In this document: piece by piece, positions 1 through 11,700 of the stretch
Numbering within the stretch: the first letter of the stretch is position 1
Layout: each line of letters opens with the position of its first letter
From: Tieghemiomyces parasiticus
Taxonomy: Eukaryota; Kickxellomycota; Dimargaritomycetes; Dimargaritales; Dimargaritaceae
Direction: 5' to 3'
Assembly: GCA_027575765.1 (NCBI GenBank)
Contig: JANBPT010000148.1
Coordinates: 1-64,000, forward strand
Length of the DNA: 64,000 nt
Position numbers and translations under genes: made by a program
Notes under the pieces: model-generated
The model's input: only the letters and a program-made list of their open reading frames with translations
What the model was told of the DNA's origin: nothing
Databases searched by the model: none

Positions 1-1300
1 TTCAGAACCACAAATTCTGTGATAGTAGAATAGCCTTTTGGTTATGGTATTAGACTTGGGCCTAATATCAACACAGCTGGGAGCACCTTACCGGTCAATC
101 TTCCAGTGTGAGGTGGCAGAATCCCTTTGGCCAGTCTCTGTACTGCATGTGATACCCTGCTTGCTCCCCTCAGTGGGCAGCATCTAATGGACACCCTTGG
201 CCACCATTTTATTCTAGCAATCCAATCTGTACTGGATAAACCAGTGGGCAGGATAACCAATGCCTCCCCTGGTGAACACCTCAGCTGTCAACCCCCCAGG
301 GTAAGGTTTTGCTGCCTTCATGCTGTGTGGGCCATCATGGCTGGCTCTAACTCACTGACCACCTCTCACATGGCTGCCATTGCCCATGCCTGCCATGCTA
401 CCCGTGACCAGGTGTACCAGGTGGCTAAATAATTGGCTGACTGTGCCTACTGACATCATCAGCACCTGGCAGTTGGTATTCTGCCATGTGGTAAAATATT
501 ACAGCTGCTCAGTCACTGGGAATGTGTCAGGGATATTGAAACAGGGGGGTAATTGTAGTACTAAGATTGAACTTGTTTAAATATTTCAAGCACAACCTTA
601 ACCCCTTGGGGCAAGGGCCACCAGAGTTTAAGTACATGTTGTTGGCCAACCTTGGGACCGTTCATTACTCAGGAGGTGGATTGGGTTGCTTGTGGGGATG
701 GGTTTGAGAATTATGGATCACCTATGTGTTGTCCCTATGTACCGCCACCTCCCTGATCAACATGGAAGGTGGTGGTCCGGCTTCCGCAAAGGTGACCACC
801 TCTTCCTGGTTGCAATATCCCCCCCCCCCCTCTACAGAACCTATCATCTTTGATCATGGTGCCGGCCCAGTGGAGGCAGTGACCAAACATCTCATCTTAA
901 ATTTCTCACCTTCCAATGCGCCCATTACCATGGTTGACCTGTCTATAGAGAGAGCAAGCAATACATGGGTTTCTTTCCCAGTCACTGTGGCAACCTTAGC
1001 CCTGCAATTTCCTGCTGTGCTAATGGGAAAGCTCCAGGCCTTGCTTTCCTCTAGGCGGGGCCGTATTGGGCTGGTGGCCCGGTCACAGCCTGCTTCCTAC
1101 TTTCGCTCCAGATCTGCTGGAAAGTATGCCTTACTCCCGCTGCTCGGCCAAGCTCTGACCCCCCCCCAGTACCACCAAGTTTGCACCATACTTGAGTAGC
1201 CTGATTATATCTACCTCCTTCTCTACCTCTCTTGGGGCCTCCCTGGCTAGACCCCTTTATTAAAAATATATAGCTGCCGCCATGTCGAGTGTCACGCACA
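1..1300. other. CpG-poor stretch without a recognisable gene
   Basis: No convincing gene is visible. Two open frames (about 127-432 and 726-1199, plus) have no recognisable motif and one runs through a C-homopolymer near 822-831. What stands out is CpG scarcity: I count about 8 CG dinucleotides in the first 950 bases although G+C is near one half, whereas the genes that follow are CpG-rich. This is the pattern left by methylation and deamination of repeated DNA, so an old repeat is a reasonable inference. I saw no terminal repeats. Confidence 0.5.
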
Positions 1301-1358
1301 AGGCATATTGAATAAACCCATCCTCCTCCTCCATTACATTACCCTTTCTTCTGCCGAG

Positions 1359-2513
1359 ATGCCCGCCACGCCCACCCCGGAATCAACCACATCTAACCAG
1401 GCAGTCAGCGCGACTGGACAACGCCAGACCGCCCTGGACGTCACAGCCGCCCCCCTGCAGGCGCCATCGACCCAGCCTGCCTTGCCTCAGGACATGCCCA
1501 GCCTTCAGTCTACGTTCGCCGGCCTTTTCGGAAACCTGAACCGCAATGTGCTCAAAACTCAACTACAGAAGACGGAATCTACGGTTAGCCGGTGGGGCGC
1601 GGGGCTGTCCAGTTTTATTCAGCAGGCCATCACCATCGAGGAGCCCGAGACGAGTTCCCATTGTGTCGGTCACCAGCCCTTACACGCCGCAGGTGCCCCA
1701 TCTCTCCACCAGCGCCGCCAGCGCCGACTGGGTGGATTGCAGGCCAGCCGTGCCACCTATCTCGACGACCCTGCAGCCGACTCGGCCTACCAGGCATTCA
1801 CCGTCGCCTACCAACCAGACGACCACACCGCGGAGGTGGAGCGGCTGCTTGAATCCACTCCGGCCGTCAAACAACTCTATGACGAGCTTGTGCCGACACG
1901 CCTCTCGGCGGAGGAGTTCTGGCGGCGGTACTTTTTCCGGGTCGCCGAGCTTGAGGAGCGGGAACGTGTCCGCGAGCGCCTTATCAACGGCAAGGACGGT
2001 CACGGCGTTGGTCGTGGGTCCTCGGCGGACCTTGCGCGGTCGAGTAGCACGACGGCGCTCGCCGCCACTGCATGCCCCACCTCCGCGCGGCTGAGCAACG
2101 AGGGTAACCAAGTCTTTGCAGCGGTCGCCGAGGTGGAGGAAGAAGAGCTAGGTTGGGATAGCGACGACTCGGACGAAGCAGTACGAAAGGTTGACGCCAA
2201 GTCAGCCGTTAATGAGAAGGCAGTCATCCCTGTTGACGCCAAGGCCAAGACTGAGTCCGGCGCGACCCGCGCGGGCACTTCCGCGGCTACGTCGCCGTCT
2301 TTAAAGTCAGTCACCTCTATCTCGAGTCCAGAACGACCTGACCCCGTCCAGGTTAGACCCCATGAGTCAGGAGAAGCCCTCATCGCCAATTCTGCCGCAC
2401 CGTCGACAAGTACAGCTGAGATGCCTGCTGTCTCAACAGCCTCCAAATCAGGGAAGGGAAAAGCGCCCGCTAGCGAGGAGGATGAAGATGATGACTGGGG
2501 TAATTGGGAGTGA
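1359..2513 (+). CDS. BSD-domain protein, BSDC1/SYAP1-like, 384 aa
   Basis: The first ATG of the open frame is at 1359; the frame itself opens upstream at a TTG, which is not a credible start. Residues about 144-194 form a BSD domain: an acidic helix, the run VKQLYDELVP, then the signature Phe-Trp pair at 187-188 followed by RRYFFR. The N-terminal part (LFGNLNRN, then an amphipathic stretch ending SSFIQQAITIEEP) and the acidic end DDDWGNWE are both typical of BSDC1/SYAP1-type proteins. These are cytoplasmic or trafficking-linked proteins with poorly defined biochemistry. Residues about 95-125 are compositionally odd (His/Arg/Gln-rich) and could hide a short intron or frameshift around 1650-1740, though the frame stays open. 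No paralogue is nearby. The domain call is firm; the function is inference. Confidence 0.8.
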   Translation: MPATPTPESTTSNQAVSATGQRQTALDVTAAPLQAPSTQPALPQDMPSLQSTFAGLFGNLNRNVLKTQLQKTESTVSRWGAGLSSFIQQAITIEEPETSSHCVGHQPLHAAGAPSLHQRRQRRLGGLQASRATYLDDPAADSAYQAFTVAYQPDDHTAEVERLLESTPAVKQLYDELVPTRLSAEEFWRRYFFRVAELEERERVRERLINGKDGHGVGRGSSADLARSSSTTALAATACPTSARLSNEGNQVFAAVAEVEEEELGWDSDDSDEAVRKVDAKSAVNEKAVIPVDAKAKTESGATRAGTSAATSPSLKSVTSISSPERPDPVQVRPHESGEALIANSAAPSTSTAEMPAVSTASKSGKGKAPASEEDEDDDWGNWE

Positions 2514-3002
2514 ATGAGCACCTGTTCAATTCCTTCTTTTTTGCCTTTAGGTCTCGTCAACTTTTTTCTGTCCAAAGCAATTTCAACTGGTCAGCCACAT
2601 TTCTTGATGCATTATAATTATTGCGGTATGGGAAGGATACCTGGCGCCGCTTCTACTGGAAGAATTAAACGGATCAGATACACTGTTGCAATCGAGCTGT
2701 CTCTGCTGTCCAGGCATTTGTCGAGGCCAAGTTCATGTTCGATTGATTCGCAAGCGGCGCATTAGTGCCGTGGCCCTTAGGGGTCTTACCAGCGGTCATT
2801 ACCGTGAATGAGCTTTGTTACGTCGGGGTAACAGCGAAACCTGCATGCCATTAAAGTACTCTAGAAACGACCTGCATTATGACGGGCACCATTGCTGCCA
2901 ATTAGTCACTTTTTGGTATTGCAGACGTGGTTTGATTAGTTCAACAGTTGGAAGTGCCTTGTCCCAACCCATCCCGAGGCCGATATAAAAAATTCCATAA
3001 CA
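2514..3002. other. intergenic spacer
   Basis: AT-richer DNA between the BSD gene and the mariner relic. A TATA-like stretch (gatataaaaaa, about 2981) has no gene behind it except the dead transposon. Nothing else is supported. Confidence 0.4.
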
Positions 3003-4096
3003 AGGCTAGTCCAAAAATAACCAAGCCCTGTAAAGTCCGTGTTATGACAATTTCCAATTGCGTATAGGTGAAACCAGATCATCAAAAAATATTAAGCTGG
3101 GGGTCTCAAATCGTAGTGGTTCAGATAAAACCTCGGAGAGTCAATGATGTCGAGTCGATTGGTATAAACCATTTCTGACTCCACACCTTGCTTTCTTTTG
3201 ACTATTTATCATGTCTACTTTGAAAGCCCACTCCACTCAATATAGCCAGGCGTGATGTACGGGTCCTTATTTATAATTACTATCTGGGGGGCTGCAAGGC
3301 AGATGCTATTTTAAATGTTTTGATTTCCAAGCTGGGCCTGGCTGCCCTTAGCCACTCCACCATCTACAAATGGCTGGCTCGCTTTCGTACAGGTCACTAC
3401 TCTTTTGCAGATGACCCTCGTTCTGGTCGCCCATCAGATGACGTTCGTGACCTTTATAGGGATGTGATCCTGAGAGAGCTGGGGGAAGACCCTCAACTGA
3501 CTGCTGAGCAATTGGCCCGGGCCTGTCACACCTCCCCTAGTACCATACGCAGAGTTCTGCGTAGGGACCTGGGCTGTGTAGCTACCTCAACCATTGGGCC
3601 CCCCACGGCCTTACCGACGATCAGCGCCACCAGGGAGTATATTTTGCCACCGAGTTCCTAGAGGAGTTCGATTGGGGCCAGTGGCTACCTGCTGGACTTC
3701 ATCGCCACAGGTGATGGGACATGTGTGAAGACACGTGGAAGTCTGGACTGTCGTCCTCCATGACGCTACCATGATAATGCGCCACCACATTGTGCTGCAG
3801 CTACCCAGGCCTACATCGCCACCTCTAAACTCAAACTTCTGCCAGTCCCTCCCTACAGTCCTGCTGACCTGGCAGCCTGCGACTTCCGGTTGTTCAGGAA
3901 TGTCAAACAGTGGCTGAAGGGTAAAAGACTCACCACGGCGGAGGCGGTTCTGGGCGTTTGACGATCAGAGCTAGCTAAGCTCCAGCCTAATGACTTAAGA
4001 GCCTGCTTTGGTCGCGGGCTAGAAAAAGCTCACCGAGTAGTCTAGGGTGGCGGGAAGTATTTTGATTAAACATTATTGGACAGAACTATCCTAAAC
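3003..4096 (+). mobile_element. mariner-type DNA transposon relic
   Basis: A decayed mariner transposase (3211-4045) is bracketed by imperfect inverted ends. The left end reads aggctagtccaaaaata near 3003. The right end, read on the minus strand near 4096, reads aggatagttctgtccaataa. The match is imperfect and the exact borders and TA target duplication are not certain. At about 1.1 kb it is slightly shorter than a full element, consistent with loss of the middle of the transposase. Only one copy is in this window. Confidence 0.6.
3211..4045 (+). pseudogene. mariner transposase pseudogene
   Basis: The N-terminal half carries the mariner helix-turn-helix region: a segment beginning VRVLIYNYYLGG, then STIYKWLARFRTGHYS and DDPRSGRP, the classic mariner linker. 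A frameshift lies near 3254, just after the start ATG at 3211. The first catalytic aspartate survives as TGDG where the family has TGDE. Much of the region between the first and second aspartates is missing. The second aspartate is in HDNAPPH (about 3765) and the third in YSPADLAACDF, with one extra residue in the normal D34D spacing. In-frame stops occur after the first block, before HDNAPPH and at 3959-3961, with recognisable C-terminal sequence beyond. The enzyme is dead. Family assignment is strong; age and origin are unknown. Confidence 0.85.
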
Positions 4097-4545
4097 AGTA
4101 AGGTGGCACCTACAACATGCGAAGCTATTTCGCCAAAGAATCGACGCCATAATTAGGTGTGAGTCCCAACCCTGACGAGTCCATTATGGCTGAATAGTTT
4201 AGCAGGCTGTTGATGTTGGCCACACACGTACATGGAAACTATTTGCACGAAAACAGCTCATGTTCGTACTGGCCAGATTGTTACCCAGGCTGCTTGGCCG
4301 CTGGGCTGAGCCCGAAAGCCAGCGCTGGCCTCGCTCTCTTAGATAGGGGGCGTGTTACTGAAAGAGCAAGTCTGCGCCGCGACCCGCAATCTGGATTTCC
4401 GCCAGGACGTTTCGATTGACATCCTGCCTGTATATTCTAGATACTATTGTTCATTTTCATCCCCGGGGCCCGCCATACAGATCGGAGCGACTACATTATC
4501 CTTCTTGCCAACGTCGTCGTATTCCCCTTCATTTGCTTGCCGGTC

Positions 4546-5901
4546 ATGGACAACCTAGCCGAAATCCCCGCCATTTCCCCTTCGCCACCGACACCACTAG
4601 AAACCGTGGCCACCGTTCTCGCTCCGATCCACGCCGCCGAGCCTGCCCCAAAGGCCGAAGAACCCCTTTCTAAGTCCGCCCGGAAACGTCTCCTCAAACA
4701 GGAAAAATGGGAAGCTGGGAAGGACGCGCGGCGGGCCAAGAAGAAGGAGCAGCGCAAAACCCGAAAAGAGGAGCGCCGCGAGCTGATCGCTCAGGGCGTC
4801 CTTGCCCCCCCTCCGCCTCGGACAGATCGCTTCGCCGGTGAGCAAACCGACCTCACGGTTGTACTGGACATGTCTTTTGATGAGCTGATGAATGATAAGG
4901 TGAGTGGCTGCGTTACTGCACGAGTTGAGTTGGTGATGGCATTGCATTCCCGCCGGGCCGTCAAACTTGTGCCATCCATGTCCTTTCAGGGTCCTAATGG
5001 CTCGTTTTAACTCTCATCGACGCCCTTACGCCTTCCTGCCCTTATCAACTCACCAGGAAATCGTATCCATCGTCAGCCAAGTGACCCGGTGCTATTCCTT
5101 TAACCGTCAGGCTCCTCGAAAGGCCCACCTGGTGGCAACAGAGTTCCACGGCCGGGCCCAAGCGCGGATGCAGAACGTCCTGACCGGCTCGGCTAATTGG
5201 AAGGACATTCGGTTCGAGACGTGCAGTTATCTTGATCTCTATCCAAAGGAGCGGCTAGTGTACTTGACCGCCGATGCCGAGACGTCGTTGCAAACCCTCG
5301 ATGAGTCCAAGGTGTACATTTTGGGCACGTTCGTGGATAAGAACCGACATAAGGGGTTAACCTACAAGAAGGCCACCGAACAGGGTATCACCACCGCCCA
5401 GCTGCCGATCGGGGAATACCTTAAGATGGCCACCCGCAAGGTTCTCACTGTCAACCAAGGTAAGAGGGGTACAGCGTTGCCTGGCCACGGGTGACCGTGT
5501 GTATAGGGGCGATATAGTGGGGAGGGGGGCCGCCTGGCCCCTACCCTTGCCCAACCTTCTGACCTAACCGCATTCCGTTGTGCCGAATACCTTGACCCCC
5601 GCTGCCCGGCTCTGCGCTGACCCGCCGCCTAGTGTTGGAAATCATGCTGGGCTACCTCGAACATGGCAGCTGGGAGGCCGCCATGAAGGAGTTTATCCCC
5701 CAGCGCAAGTTGGCAAGCGCTAAGTCTGTCGCCCAGGCCGACGGCTCAGTCACCTCCACCGGGTCCCCTGGTCCGGACAGCCTGGGCGTGGATGCCTGTA
5801 AGGGTGACGACGAGGACCTAGTGGAGCCCGTGGAAGTCTCGGCTGGAACGGAGGCGGAATCCGACGGCGCCGCCGCCCCCGCCCCCGCTAATCAATTGTA
5901 G
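4546..5901 (+). CDS. TRM10: tRNA (guanine9-N1)-methyltransferase, 3 exons, 341 aa
   Basis: Exons 4546-4899, 5057-5459 and 5633-5901 join in phase through GT-AG introns of 157 and 173 nt. The N-terminus has the basic coiled stretch typical of Trm10 (KSARKRLLKQEKWE followed by RRAKKKEQRK). The SPOUT methyltransferase domain begins at the MSFDELMNDK block and contains CYSFNRQAP, then SKVYILGTFVDKNRHKGLTY, where Asp212 matches the catalytic aspartate. The second junction falls inside the conserved block VLTVNQ-VLEIMLGYLE, and the joined sequence fits the family exactly. The enzyme methylates N1 of G9 in tRNAs with S-adenosylmethionine, in the nucleus/cytoplasm. The acidic, Ala/Pro-rich tail after about residue 280 is variable in the family. 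The start is the ATG at 4546; the frame is open upstream but not conserved there. Confidence 0.95.
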
Positions 5902-6555
5902 GCTGTTTTTTTTGGCACGACACATTTCCTGAATTTTCCGCACTTGATCGCCTTCCAACCTGCCCTGAGGCCATTAAAAATAAACCATATGCCCTTTCAG
6001 TACTGCTCGAGACGACCGACGTGGCTTGCAAATACTACCCTGGGCGATTGACAGCCCCCAAACGGGGCCAGGATAGGGTTGTTTATAACCCGTCCGCACG
6101 CGCAGCCTGACAGCGAGTGCGAGTGAGCTTGGTCTTTCGAGCAGCGCTGGTACTGGAATCGCAGGGCGGTACGCCACCATTGGTGGACGACGCATGAGGC
6201 GTTGGAATACCATCATTGTTGCCAGTCCGCGGTATCCGCCCTCCGTGGACCGTCCTTCAAAGTGTGTATTTTCGCAACTGCCTGGTACTCTGTCCTCTGC
6301 TACACTCGTGGCCCGGAATGAGTAGGTATATAGCGTGGTTGCCACCCCTCCTCCCGTCCACCATAAACTCTCGCCAAGGGCGCTTCACTTGCCAACTACG
6401 ACACGAAGCTTGCTGGGTCTACTCCATCCCACTCTAACCACCTCACCATTCCTCGTTTCCAACGAAGATTCGGCCTCCTCCCCCTCCCTTCAACCCGCTC
6501 AAAACCAACCCGTCCGGCGTTTTCACGGCTCCGCCTTCTTCGCTCATTCCGCAAC
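5902..6555. other. intergenic promoter region
   Basis: Spacer between TRM10 and the next plus-strand gene. The last 200 bases become pyrimidine-rich on the plus strand, as seen before other starts in this window. No ORF with recognisable content. Confidence 0.4.
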
Positions 6556-8430
6556 ATGACCGACCATGCCTCGCAGGGTGGAAACCCGCCTGTCACCGAG
6601 AACCCAGTGTAAGTGGCCTGCCAAGTTACTGTGGACTGCCACGAAGTGTCGTTATCTCATAGCAACTGGGGTTAGGTATTGCCACACGGACGCTACTACG
6701 CATGTCCACGCCACTCTACTGCTCAACGCATAGTAACACCGCACGCTTGTCCTTCAACTCCGCTCCTTTGCCAACATAGAACTGCCGACCTCTACCGGCG
6801 GATCGAATCGGCCGCCGTAGGGTTCTTTCACAGTATCGAACCCGACCAACCGGTCAGCCAACGCCGACTTTTCCTGTTCCGTTATCTTAAAACGGGCGGG
6901 ATCACAGCCCCGGCACCCATGTTCCGTGTTAACGCTTCGCGCACTGAGCGTAACCGTCGTCGCCGGCAGCGGACGAAGGCTAACAAGGATGCCCGTAAGG
7001 CTCAGGCCATGCGTGAGCTTGGTAAGGCCATGGCCGAGGAGTTTCCTCCGGAGTCGGTGCCAGCGGCGGCAACCCTGGCCACCGCCGCTGGACCGGAAGT
7101 AACGGAAATCAAGACTGACGACCCGCCGCCCCCCGCCCCTACCGCTCCGGAATTGACACCCGAGCCGACTGCCTCCAAGCCCGTCACGTGTAAGTTGGCC
7201 TCCGAATCGATTGGTCCGACGCCAGCTGACAATACCATGCCTATCTTGACCGATCAACTGGTCGACCTCGACTTGGTTGAGTACACGAGTGATATGGATA
7301 TTTACGCTGAATCGGACGATGAGTTGCCCCGTCAACATGAAGGCAGCAGTGCCGCGCTGACGATGGCGACCGATGTACCCATAGTCGTGGCCCCCGCACC
7401 CCTCTCCCCGAAACGGCTCGACTTATTCGACACTTACATGGGTGGCGACGAGGACCGGTTCGGGGGGTGGTCAGCAGACGAGGCTTCCGGGGGAAGCGAT
7501 GCCGAAGGGGGACCCAAACCCTCCAGCGGGGATTTCTGCGCTGTCCCTAGTCCCAATCTAGCCGCGGATAAGTCGCCCCGGCCCGTACCGGAGAGCTGGG
7601 TCGCCAACTACCAGATCAGCTTTACCCAGTTCGCGCGCTACTTCTTCTCGCAGCACGTTCTGTACCTGCACCCCATCCTCGATCAGGCGGAACTGCAACT
7701 GTACCTCGACATCGTGGGCGGTTTTCTCGGGCACCTGCGGGCGAGCGGAACGGTTCCCGAGTGCGCCATCGATCTCGACGACGCACTCCAGGTGGTGGCC
7801 CGGGCACGAGTCGAGCTGCCACTCATTCACCACCTGAGTCAGGCCATGCCTGACCCTCTGCACCGCGCCCAGGAGCAGCGGTTCAACCGTCTCATGAACC
7901 CCCCCTCGACAGCAGCAGCAACGGCCGAGGCGGTTGTTGACGATAACCCAAACGATTGGGCCGCACAGGACACCCAGAAGCTGACCGCAGAGCAAGTGGC
8001 CGAGTGGACCGCACATCTAGGTCCCGAGGTCACGCAGACCAAGGAAGATTACTTGGACATCCTAGTGACGGCGGTCGACCCAATCCACCACCAGTTTGTG
8101 GCCCACCTCTGGAAAGGATACGTACCGGAATGGTCGGAGGCGCTGGCCCCGCCAGGCACGCAGTTTGGGGAAGACACGGGCGACGACCTGGACGACCGGA
8201 CACGGGCGACACTGCATCACCACCGCAGCCGCGGCCTGGATTCCAACCCGTCCGTGGTTATACAGGTCACTCCTAATCTGCTACCTTACCTTCGGCCGGG
8301 GCTCGTCCTGAACGGGCGATTCGCGCAGCGCTCCGACGGCGGTTGGTATGTAGCCTCGGCGCCGGCGATTATGCCCAGTTATTATCTAGAAATGCCCGAG
8401 GGAGAACCATTAGAGGACGATGCCCACTGA
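6556..8430 (+). CDS. unknown protein, 2 exons, 567 aa
   Basis: I do not recognise this gene. The model starts at the ATG at 6556 (exon 6556-6608), removes a 171-nt intron with donor GTAAGT and acceptor ATAG, and continues 6780-8430 in phase. The frame after the acceptor starts exactly with coding-like sequence (TADLYRRIESAAVGFF). Residues about 60-85 are strongly basic (RTERNRRRRQRTKANKD), a plausible nuclear localisation signal. A Pro/Ala/Thr-rich and acidic disordered region follows to about residue 270. The C-terminal 280 residues look folded, with an aromatic helical block FTQFARYFFSQHVLYLHP and a later beta-like segment VVIQVTPNLLPYLRPGL. A chromatin or RNA role would be a guess from the basic patch only. 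Confidence 0.7.
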
Positions 8431-8738
8431 TCCCTCGTCGCCGACTCGACAGGTCGAAAAATAGTAAGTATCGACCTTAACTCGATTCTTAAACCATCCA
8501 CTATCGCAAAATATACGAATGGAACGATTGACACTCTGCTAGTGGTCATGAATACGTTTGGCGAGAATTGGTGGCCGATTACCCAGCAGTCTTGATTGGC
8601 AGCGTCATCTACCCACTGTTAACCGACGGTTAAAAAAAATAGCATTATCATTTTGATAAACCTGGGCTGCTTATATATTTATTGTCCATCCTCTTTGGTG
8701 AGAGAAACCCCAGCGATAGGCTTTTCCGACCGCACCGC

Positions 8739-11700
8739 CTACATGGCTTGATTTCTTACCCGGCTCCAAATCACATTTCGTTCACCATTTTCGAAGTACT
8801 TGTTGACGACAAAATTTCGTTCTGGCAACATCTCAAAAATTTCTACTCGGACGGCCATAACTTTGCGACTCACTTCCACACATGATACAACGTATGGCAC
8901 CGCTAAGGCCAGATGAGGGACTGCTAGCCGCAACGTTGTCAGAACCTTAATGAACTGGTTGTCGCTATTACTGGAAATGGTAAGCATGGTAGACCTCGCA
9001 CCATTGTCTTCCGATGGTGCCGGCCAGACCGAGGCCAGCCCGTGGCAGACGCAGTCACGTCGAGCAAGGTCTTCCTGCAAGTTATAGGCTAACGCAATCC
9101 GCACTCGTTCGTCAACCAAGGTTTGGTTGGCTTTGTTTAGCAGATACGAGTCGATACCGTCTGTAGGCGTCGACCAATGGGTAGTAACAGCAATGAAGAG
9201 GTTACGCAGAAATTGGGTGACCACGACAACGGCTTCCTTATGGCGGAACTGAACGGCCAGAGGGCACAGGGTAATACCTTTTGGGTACTTTGGCAAGGGA
9301 TTAAGCGGGCTGCCGGGAAACAGGTGGGTGGCCAAGTAGGTCAGCGCGGGGTTAAAGTCCAGGGGCGTCGGGGCGGCCAAGCAGTCGCGGATGATGTTGA
9401 TCATTATGGCCAGCGCAAGCTTACACACCTAGGAATAATGGTCGGCCACGAAGGCTAAGGCCACTCGGTAGCGGAAGAGCTCAATTGGTCCGTACGCGTC
9501 ACAGGCGAAGCGCAAGGCGTAGAGCCGATTCAGCCGTTGGAGCTGGCAGATTGGCTGTTTAGTAAAAACATGTAAGGATAGTGGGGGATGAGGGCGGTTT
9601 AGTATAGCGTTCGACACGATGACATGTTGCAGGCTGGGTAATGGCCCTGGCATGGAACCCTTTGTTACCAGAGTACGACCCAGGAGCGGGCTCTTTTAAT
9701 TCACCTCCCGGACGTTGGAATTGATTAAGTTCTCCATGGCAACCAGACCGTCTAGGGTGGCCTATTCGCTTGAACTGGCGAGGGTGTCAAGCAAAAACTC
9801 GAGTGCCCATTCGACCGAGCTTTGGACATCGGCGAGCTCGGATCGAAAAGCGGCAAACAGGGCCGCGGCGAAGATGAGGGAGTGTCGGCGAGAAAAGCTG
9901 GGTATCTCAATCAGAAGATGGGTCATTGCCTTGTAAGCTCCGGTACAGAGGTCCTTAAACACCGTATCGACTTCATTGCTCGTCCGGATTTTACGGACCA
10001 GCGCGAACAGACCCTGGGAAATGTCCGAGGCGGCGGCTTCGACTTGTACCTTATTGCCGCGCGTGATAAGCATCGTTACGAGTTCAATACCGTAGAGGCC
10101 TAGCAGCGGCTCGATGTTAACATTGTTAAGCGCGCCGAAGACGATGTCCAGGATGGGGGGGGAACTGCTCAATCGACGTTGACCAAATGGCTTAACGATC
10201 GGATTAATTCACGCTTCAAGGTGGGCCGTACGCAAGGGGCAAAAGACGGGCAGTCAGGGTTACCGAGGGCGTCGCCGAGCACCTTAGATCCATAGTACAG
10301 TGTAAGCAGCCTATTGACAATCCATTGACTCTCCCAACCTCGGGTCCACGGCTCACTTAGGAAACCGCGGCACCAAGGTAGCACGGGCAAACTAGTCTCG
10401 CAGTTGGCCCCGAGGGCGGTGAGCCGCTGGTAACCAGCGATGATAAGTTGACCTTGAAGGGTTCCTACGGAGACCAGGTCTAAGGCACGCTCCACGTAGT
10501 TCAAAATATTCAGCTGTGCATTGGTGTCACGTGGTGGTACTGAATAGATACGGTAGACAAACCTAGTCAACGGTACGTATGATAACATAAAAGTCGGCCA
10601 GTTAACCTCCGTATAAACAGGCCAAGAGACTAAATAGCATGTTCTTACCTTGACGGTTAGAGGGTCGAAGCGGGCATTAACCCACAAAGCTTACCCGTCG
10701 CTGGTGACAAGATCCACGTCATTGGTACTCAGACCAGGGAACGACGCGACCCCATACGCCGGTGGACGGGCATCCAGGCCATCCAGGAGGCGGGGCATCT
10801 TAAGGAATACATCGTAAAATAGATTGCTGGCGTAGTGGGAAGGCACCGGCAACGTCGACTGAAATTGATATTCGTTAGTCCCAAAGGACCACAAAGGTGT
10901 CAAAGAGCAAGGAGATGATAACCTTGTGGTGGGTAGTCGGCCTCACGGCCAATGCCTCCGCCAGCTGGTGGAATTAGTCCAACCGCGCTTGGATGTGCAA
11001 GAGTTCGAGCCCCTTCCGGGGGCATCTCAAGCTTCGTTCGCTCAACCCTGGGTGGTCGTGGTCGTCGTCGACGGGTTTATAAATATAGATCCAGGAGAGT
11101 CACAACCGGTACCGGCTGGCATTTTCCATCACTATTTCGGACACTCTTGTCCAGGACAGCATGGATGTGGTCTCCTACGGACTTGACGTCCTCGAGCATC
11201 TTTGGTATAGGAGTTAAGTTCTGATTGCCCTGCTCGCTAGACTTCTCGTACATTTTAACTATAAAGAACGGGTTCTTGGCATGTTTCAGGTCTTCGGAGA
11301 CCAATACTGATTGTGGGCCGGAAGAATTTTTAGATTGAAAAGGCTAATGGAGGAGAAGTGTGCTTATGATGATTGCCTGGGTACGTCAACCATTACTTAC
11401 TCGAAAAACAACATACCCTCCACCACAGGATCGGCCCAGCAGGGCTTATGGACGCCTAATTTACCCGGAATATGCTCACCGATGCTATTGGAGGTCATGA
11501 TTAATCGGAGTTCGCGACGGTGCTGCGACAGCGGCTGCTTCGTGTCCGAGGGGGGGGGCACCGTATAGGTGATGTTGGAGGAGGCTTATCTTGTCAGCCA
11601 CCAGTAGAAAGCGGGTGAGCTTAAAAAAGGGCGGTCGTTGCTTAGTACTATGAACACGGTGGAAGGCAGAGGCGAGGTGCAAAATGTTTGGGTGGAGGAT

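Noticed and set aside
9429..9764. Calling the 8.7-13.0 kb gene a plain pseudogene because of in-frame TAGs
   Set aside because: Both TAGs coincide with acceptor-like sites and the downstream frame continues in phase, so splicing explains them at least as well. It is left open in the feature.
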